Shown here piece by piece: positions 26,601 through 29,636 of a DNA stretch of 29,636 nt (positions are counted from its first letter, which is position 1; each line of letters opens with the position of its first letter). Below the pieces are notes generated by a model that was given only the letters and a program-made list of their open reading frames with translations, did not search any database and was not told the DNA's origin. Source of the stretch: JBEVMS01 sp040508515 (GTDB lineage: Bacteria; Pseudomonadota; Gammaproteobacteria; Xanthomonadales; Rhodanobacteraceae); contig JBEVMS010000113.1 of assembly GCA_040508515.1 (NCBI GenBank), forward strand, positions 1-29,636, given 5' to 3'. Made by a program: the position numbers and the translations under genes.

Positions 26601-26732
26601 CGTGGGGTAGTCCACCTCCGGCAGCGCCGACACCGGCAACAGGTGATAACCAAGCAGGCCGACCAGCAGCAGCGCCACCATCAGCAAGGCGGTGGCGATC
26701 GGTCGTTCGATAAACGGACGCGAGATATTCAT
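23661..26732 (-). CDS. RND multidrug efflux pump, MdtB-like
   Basis: A 1023-residue RND transporter starting MNISRPFIERPIATALLM, as in the MdtB/MdtC group. The proton-relay residues are Asp401-Asp402 (GFVVDDAIVVVEN) and Lys916 (IVMKNAIMM). The periplasmic regions carry typical blocks such as YPGASPE near residue 52 and KVNPADAPVLTLSLTS near 135. It probably forms a mixed trimer with the MdtC-like protein and moves drugs or bile-salt-like compounds to the outer-membrane channel; substrates cannot be read from sequence. The gene starts 9 bp after the adaptor gene and overlaps the next pump gene by 4 bases, so all parts are translated from one message. Confidence 0.93.
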   Translation of the reverse strand: MNISRPFIERPIATALLMVALLLVGLLGYHLLPVSALPEVDYPTIQVFTQYPGASPEVSSSSITAPLERQFGEMPGLKSMASTSTSGASIITLQFDLSLSLDVAEQEVQAAINASASFLPVGLPYPPVYSKVNPADAPVLTLSLTSPVLPLTQVEDLADTRLAQKISQIGGVGLVTIAGGERPAVRIQTNTAALHALGLSLEDVRSVLGDANVDQAKGSIDGTFQSYSIGANDQLNSADDYRNLVIAYKNGAAIRLADVAGAVQGPENPRQAAWTDRTPAILLNIQRQPGANVIDVVDRIQALLPRLRASLPATVKVAVLTDRTQTIRASVADVQMELALALVLVVAVIFVFLRNLPATLIPAITVPLSLLGTLAVTYALGFSLNNLTLMALTVAIGFVVDDAIVVVENISRYLEQGDSPREAALKGSAQIGFTILSLSVALVAVMIPLLFMGDVVGRLFREFALTLAIAIVISAVVSLVLTPMLCAQLLRAHQPGHRLDLFDRVNATYLKALDWVLEHRGLTLASVALTAAAALGVLYISPKGFFPQQDTGLIQGIAQASPTVSFGQMAAQQQRTVATILRDPAVASLSSFVGIDQTNPTINQGRILINLKPKDQRDSSAVVIRRLADASATNAGLRLFLQPVQDLSLDDTVSSTSYRLGLQATDPLLLADWTGKLIAAMKHDGRFEDVQSQALQYGNQIQLQIDRASASRLGITPQAIDDVLYDAFGQRQVSTIYTQLNQYHVVLTDARPPQNLAQLLNGLYVGTASGGVAPLASMTTMTLRRVPLTIQRQGQFPYADVSFNLVPGTSLGAAVSRIGTLERQIGLPDAVQATLEGTAASFQSSLGNEALLVIAAVLVVYLMLGMLYESFVQPVTILSTLLSAALGALLALLVSGTEFDIIGLIGIVLLIGIVMKNAIMMVDFALELERGQGLTPLAAIRQAAELRFRPILMTTMASLFGALPLAFGSGMGSELRHPLGITIIGGLLLSQLLTLFSTPVIFLLMHRLGTRRRGGRVAAASAQ

Positions 26733-26741
26733 GGCGCCGGC

Positions 26742-27881
26742 TCAGGCCGCGGCGACCCGGACCGGCGAGCCATCGTCGAGCTTGTCCGCGCCATCGGTCA
26801 CCACCTTCTCGCCCGGGTGCACGCCGTTGCCCAGGATTGCGCTGTTGTCACCCTGGCTAGGACCCACCTTGACTTGGCGCAGGCTGACCTTGTGACCGGC
26901 CAGCACAAACAGAAAGTCGCCATCGCTGCCGTGCTGGATCGCCCGCGTCGGCACCACCGGCACCTGGCTCAGCGTGGCCGCCTTCAGATGCGCGTTGACG
27001 AATTGGTTGGGGAACAACACCTGATCGGCCTGCGGAAAACTCGCCTTGACGCGCACCGTGCCGGTGCTGGTGTCGACCTGGTTGTCCAGCGCTAGCAGGC
27101 TGCCGCTGGCCAACTGATGCACATCCTCGCGATCGAACGCGCCCACCGCCACCGGGCCGGCCGCCATCGCCTGACGGATCTGCCCCAGATCGTCTTCCGG
27201 CACCGCGAACACCACCGTGGCCGGGTCCATCGCGGTGATCACCGCAATGCCGGTCGTGCTGGTGGTGCTGACGTAATTGCCCGGATCGATCAGGCGCAGA
27301 CCCACCACCCCATCGACCGGCGAAGTGATCTGGCAATAACTCACCTGCACGGCGAGATTGGCCACATTGCCGCGATCGGCCTGCACGGTGCCTTGATCCT
27401 CGGCGACCGTGGCGACCTGCGTATCGAGCAACTGCTGGGTGATCGAACCGGCCTTGATCAGCACGCGGTAGCGCTGCAGATCATGCTCGGCATTGGTCAG
27501 CGTGGCCTGATCGTGCTGGAGCACGCCCTGCGCCTGCTCCAACTGCGCGCGCAAGGCGCGGTCGTCGATGCGGGCGATCAACTGGCCGCGCTTGACGTGC
27601 TGGCCTTCGCTGAAATTCACCTCGTCCAGAATGCCGTCGATCTGCGTCGCCACCGTCACCGTGCGCGTGGGCGTGACCGTGCCCAGCGCATCGATGTAGA
27701 CCGGCACATCGGCCAGGGCGACCGCCGCCACCGCCACCGGGGTGGCCGCTTGTCGCTGCATCGGCTTGTCTGCGCCGGCACGGCCATGCAGTACCAGCGC
27801 AATCAACACCGCCACCACCACGATCGCACCGATCAGCCAACCGGCCTTGCTGTTTCTGCTGTTCACACGCGCCTCGTCCAT
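26742..27881 (-). CDS. RND efflux periplasmic adaptor (membrane fusion protein), MdtA-like
   Basis: A 379-residue membrane fusion protein with an N-terminal membrane anchor (about residues 14-31), then a lipoyl-like half GTVTPTRTVTVATQIDGILDEV near 67-89, an alpha-hairpin (about 105-170), the second lipoyl half with CQITSPVDGVVGLRLIDPGNYV, and beta-barrel and membrane-proximal domains. It links the RND pumps to the outer-membrane channel across the periplasm. It is the first gene of the operon. The ATG at 27881 is used, without a clear ribosome site; an in-frame GTG five codons later is possible. No regulator gene of the BaeSR or TetR type is seen beside it within the window. Confidence 0.92.
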   Translation of the reverse strand: MDEARVNSRNSKAGWLIGAIVVVAVLIALVLHGRAGADKPMQRQAATPVAVAAVALADVPVYIDALGTVTPTRTVTVATQIDGILDEVNFSEGQHVKRGQLIARIDDRALRAQLEQAQGVLQHDQATLTNAEHDLQRYRVLIKAGSITQQLLDTQVATVAEDQGTVQADRGNVANLAVQVSYCQITSPVDGVVGLRLIDPGNYVSTTSTTGIAVITAMDPATVVFAVPEDDLGQIRQAMAAGPVAVGAFDREDVHQLASGSLLALDNQVDTSTGTVRVKASFPQADQVLFPNQFVNAHLKAATLSQVPVVPTRAIQHGSDGDFLFVLAGHKVSLRQVKVGPSQGDNSAILGNGVHPGEKVVTDGADKLDDGSPVRVAAA

Positions 27882-28341
27882 TGCAGCCGACGGCTACACG
27901 CGAGGAACCCATGCGGGACGAAAGCCAATCACGCGGCACGGCGCCACGGCGATTACGCCCGAGCCGACAGACCCGCGAGGATCGTCTTCCCTACCGCTGG
28001 CCAATCACCGTCGAACGGGAACAGCCGAGTCGTGACCCCGCGAGGCCGTCCAGTGCTCAGCTTCAACGCGAGCCAAGCGCAATGGTTGACTTAGCTCCCG
28101 GATATTTACCCCCATCGGCGATTCAGTTCAGGAGTCAGTTAGCCAACGTAAAACCATGCGCGTATTCGCATGCACTTGCCCCTCGGGCGGCCGCAATAGC
28201 CGCGGCTCCCACTCTCACGAGACCGGGTTCAATCCGCGTGTCCGCGGGGACGCCGCGTGATCGCCGAGCCGTCCACGTCAGCGTTCGCTTCTATCCCGAT
28301 GCCCCGATGAACAACCCACCGAGAGATCACGCCCATCTCCG
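27882..28341. other. 460-bp gap without a convincing gene
   Basis: It must hold the promoter of the efflux operon and follows the helicase gene, but I see no strong promoter. Small inverted repeats are present: CATGCG/CGCATG around a 6-nt loop (28155-28172) and a GC-rich one near 28235-28257. An open frame covers the whole gap on the + strand, but it is Arg/Pro/Ala-rich, starts inside the mdtA-like start codon region and resembles no protein. Part of the sequence looks like a tRNA T-arm but no tRNA can be folded. Confidence 0.4.
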
Positions 28342-29636
28342 TTAAACCGGTCCCAGCAAGGCGTCCAGGTCGGACTGATCGAAACTCAACCGCTCGCGGC
28401 TGCCACCGCCTTCCAGCACCGCCTGCGCCAGTTCGGCCTTGCGCACTTTCAGTTCTTCGATGCGCTCCTCCACCGTGTTGGCGCCGATCAGGCGGAACAC
28501 GAACACCGGTTTGTCCTGGCCGATGCGATGCGCGCGGTCGGAGGCCTGCGCCTCGGCGGCCGGGTTCCACCACGGGTCGTAGTGGATCACGGTGTCGGCG
28601 GCGGTAAGGTTGAGCCCCACGCCGCCGGCCTTCAGCGACAGCAGGAACAGCGGCACGTCGCCTTCCTGGAACTGGCGCACCGGTTCGGCGCGATCGCGCG
28701 TCTCGCCGGTCAGGGTGACGTAGCGGATATGCAGTTGGTCCAGTTCCTGCGCGATCAGCTTGAGCATCTCGGTGAACTGCGAAAACAGCAGCACCTTGCG
28801 GCCCTCGGCCAGCAGCGCCGGCAGCATCTCCATCAGCAGCTCGAACTTGGCCGACTCGCGGATGCCGCGCGCCGCCTCCAGCTTGACCAGACGCGGATCG
28901 CAGCAGACTTGGCGCAGCTTGAGCAGCGCATCCAGTACCACGATGCCCGATTGCGCGATGCCGCGCTGCGAGATCACGTCGCGTAGTTCTTCCGCCAAGG
29001 ACAGACGCAGGCCTTCATAAAGTTCGCGCTGGCGCCCCTCCAGCACCACCCGGCGGGTGATCTCGGTTTTCGGCGGCAGCTCGGAAGCCACCTGAGCCTT
29101 GGTTCGGCGCAGGATGAACGGCGCCAGCCGGCGGTTGAGCCGCGCCTGGCAATCAAGATCGTGCTGCTTCTCGATCGGCACCCGGTAGTGCCGCCGGAAG
29201 GCGCCTTCGTCGCCGAGCAGGCCGGGCACCGCCAGGTCGATCTGCGACCACAATTCGCCCAGATGGTTTTCCAGCGGGGTGCCGGTGAGGCAAACGTAGC
29301 GCGGCGTGCGCAAGGTCAGCATGGCGCGGCGCGCCTGCGTACGCGGGTTTTTCACCTGCTGCGCCTCGTCCAGCACGATCAGCGCAAACGGCTGCTTGCG
29401 CAGCGCCACCACGTCGCGCGGCAGCAAGGCATAGCTGGTCAGCACGATGTCCTGCTCGCCCAGTTGGGCGAAATCCTCGGCGCGCTGCGGCCCGTGCAGG
29501 GCGAGCAATTTCAGGCTCGGCGCGAAACGCGCCACTTCGGACGTCCAATTGGGGATCAGGCTGGTCGGCACCACGATCAGCGCCGGCTGGGTCAGCTCGC
29601 CACGCTCTTTGAGCGCCAGCAAGTGCGTGATCAGTT
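28342..29636 (-). CDS. SNF2/Rad54-family helicase, C-terminal part (partial)
   Basis: The frame runs off the right edge, so only the last 431 or so codons are present. Visible motifs in order are ALIVVPTSLIPNW (motif Ia), IVLDEAQQVKN (motif II, DEAQ), CLTGTPLENHLGELWS (motif III), KVLLFSQFTEML (motif IV), LSLKAGGVGLNLTAADTVIHYDPWWNP (motif V) and ASDRAHRIGQ (motif VI). This is the RapA/Snf2-like bacterial DEAD/H translocase type, which moves along double-stranded DNA using ATP. In full-length bacterial homologues an N-terminal SWIM zinc-finger is frequent; it would lie outside the window. The leucine TTG at 29622 is an internal codon, not the start. Confidence 0.93.
   Translation of the reverse strand, partial: LITHLLALKERGELTQPALIVVPTSLIPNWTSEVARFAPSLKLLALHGPQRAEDFAQLGEQDIVLTSYALLPRDVVALRKQPFALIVLDEAQQVKNPRTQARRAMLTLRTPRYVCLTGTPLENHLGELWSQIDLAVPGLLGDEGAFRRHYRVPIEKQHDLDCQARLNRRLAPFILRRTKAQVASELPPKTEITRRVVLEGRQRELYEGLRLSLAEELRDVISQRGIAQSGIVVLDALLKLRQVCCDPRLVKLEAARGIRESAKFELLMEMLPALLAEGRKVLLFSQFTEMLKLIAQELDQLHIRYVTLTGETRDRAEPVRQFQEGDVPLFLLSLKAGGVGLNLTAADTVIHYDPWWNPAAEAQASDRAHRIGQDKPVFVFRLIGANTVEERIEELKVRKAELAQAVLEGGGSRERLSFDQSDLDALLGPV

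Noticed and set aside
28215..28245. tRNA-like T-arm sequence (GGGTTCAATCC)
   Set aside because: No paired T-stem of five bases, no anticodon arm at the right distance and no acceptor stem could be found.
27881..28345. 154-codon + strand frame filling the gap before the mdtA-like gene
   Set aside because: It begins on the mdtA-like start codon, has Arg/Pro/Ala-rich composition, no ribosome site and no recognisable domain.

Overview
The window is GC-rich bacterial chromosome with densely packed, often overlapping genes. The gene set (aerobic cobalamin genes, an mdtABC-type efflux operon, a plant-type glutaminyl cyclase, dbpA and rluF) and the general protein style suggest a gammaproteobacterium close to Xanthomonadales/Rhodanobacteraceae. 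This placement is an inference from recognition, not from a marker gene.

Region 1 (1-11216) is devoted to cobalamin (vitamin B12). On the + strand lie the tail of a probable cobG, then cobH, cobI and a cbiG-cobJ fusion, all joined by 3-4 base start/stop overlaps. Facing them on the - strand is a cobalt delivery and insertion operon. It begins with a promoter-like site and a cobalamin riboswitch with an intact B12 box, followed by a NiCoT-family Ni/Co permease, cobW, cobN, a ChlI-type AAA+ ATPase and a small VWA protein. The two operons converge and their last genes overlap by 37 bp. Together they predict corrin-ring construction by the oxygen-dependent route, cobalt uptake, and cobalt insertion by a CobN chelatase with a two-gene ATPase/VWA motor instead of classical CobS/CobT.

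Region 2 (11217-14166) has a short non-coding stretch with a possible gene remnant, a ferredoxin/flavodoxin-NADP reductase-like gene on the - strand, and a divergent two-gene ABC-2 exporter of the YadG/YadH type. A structured intergenic segment with a long imperfect palindrome follows.

Region 3 (14167-18988) has rluF, then a visibly more A/T-rich patch on the - strand with a secreted serine hydrolase of the class C beta-lactamase fold and a small unknown membrane protein. It continues with dbpA and a periplasmic glutaminyl cyclase, ending in a hairpin terminator.

Region 4 (18989-27881, - strand) is one complete tripartite efflux operon: adaptor (mdtA-like), two RND pumps (mdtB-like and mdtC-like) and a NodT-type outer-membrane lipoprotein. 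Region 5 is a 460-bp gap with no convincing gene, then the C-terminal part of a SNF2-family helicase that runs off the right edge.

The most interesting points are the riboswitch-controlled cobalt operon with its unusual leader, the two-gene chelatase motor, the CbiG-CobJ fusion in an aerobic pathway, a low-complexity insertion in one RND pump, and the A/T-rich patch with a serine hydrolase whose second and third motifs are altered. I did not find a wholly new system.
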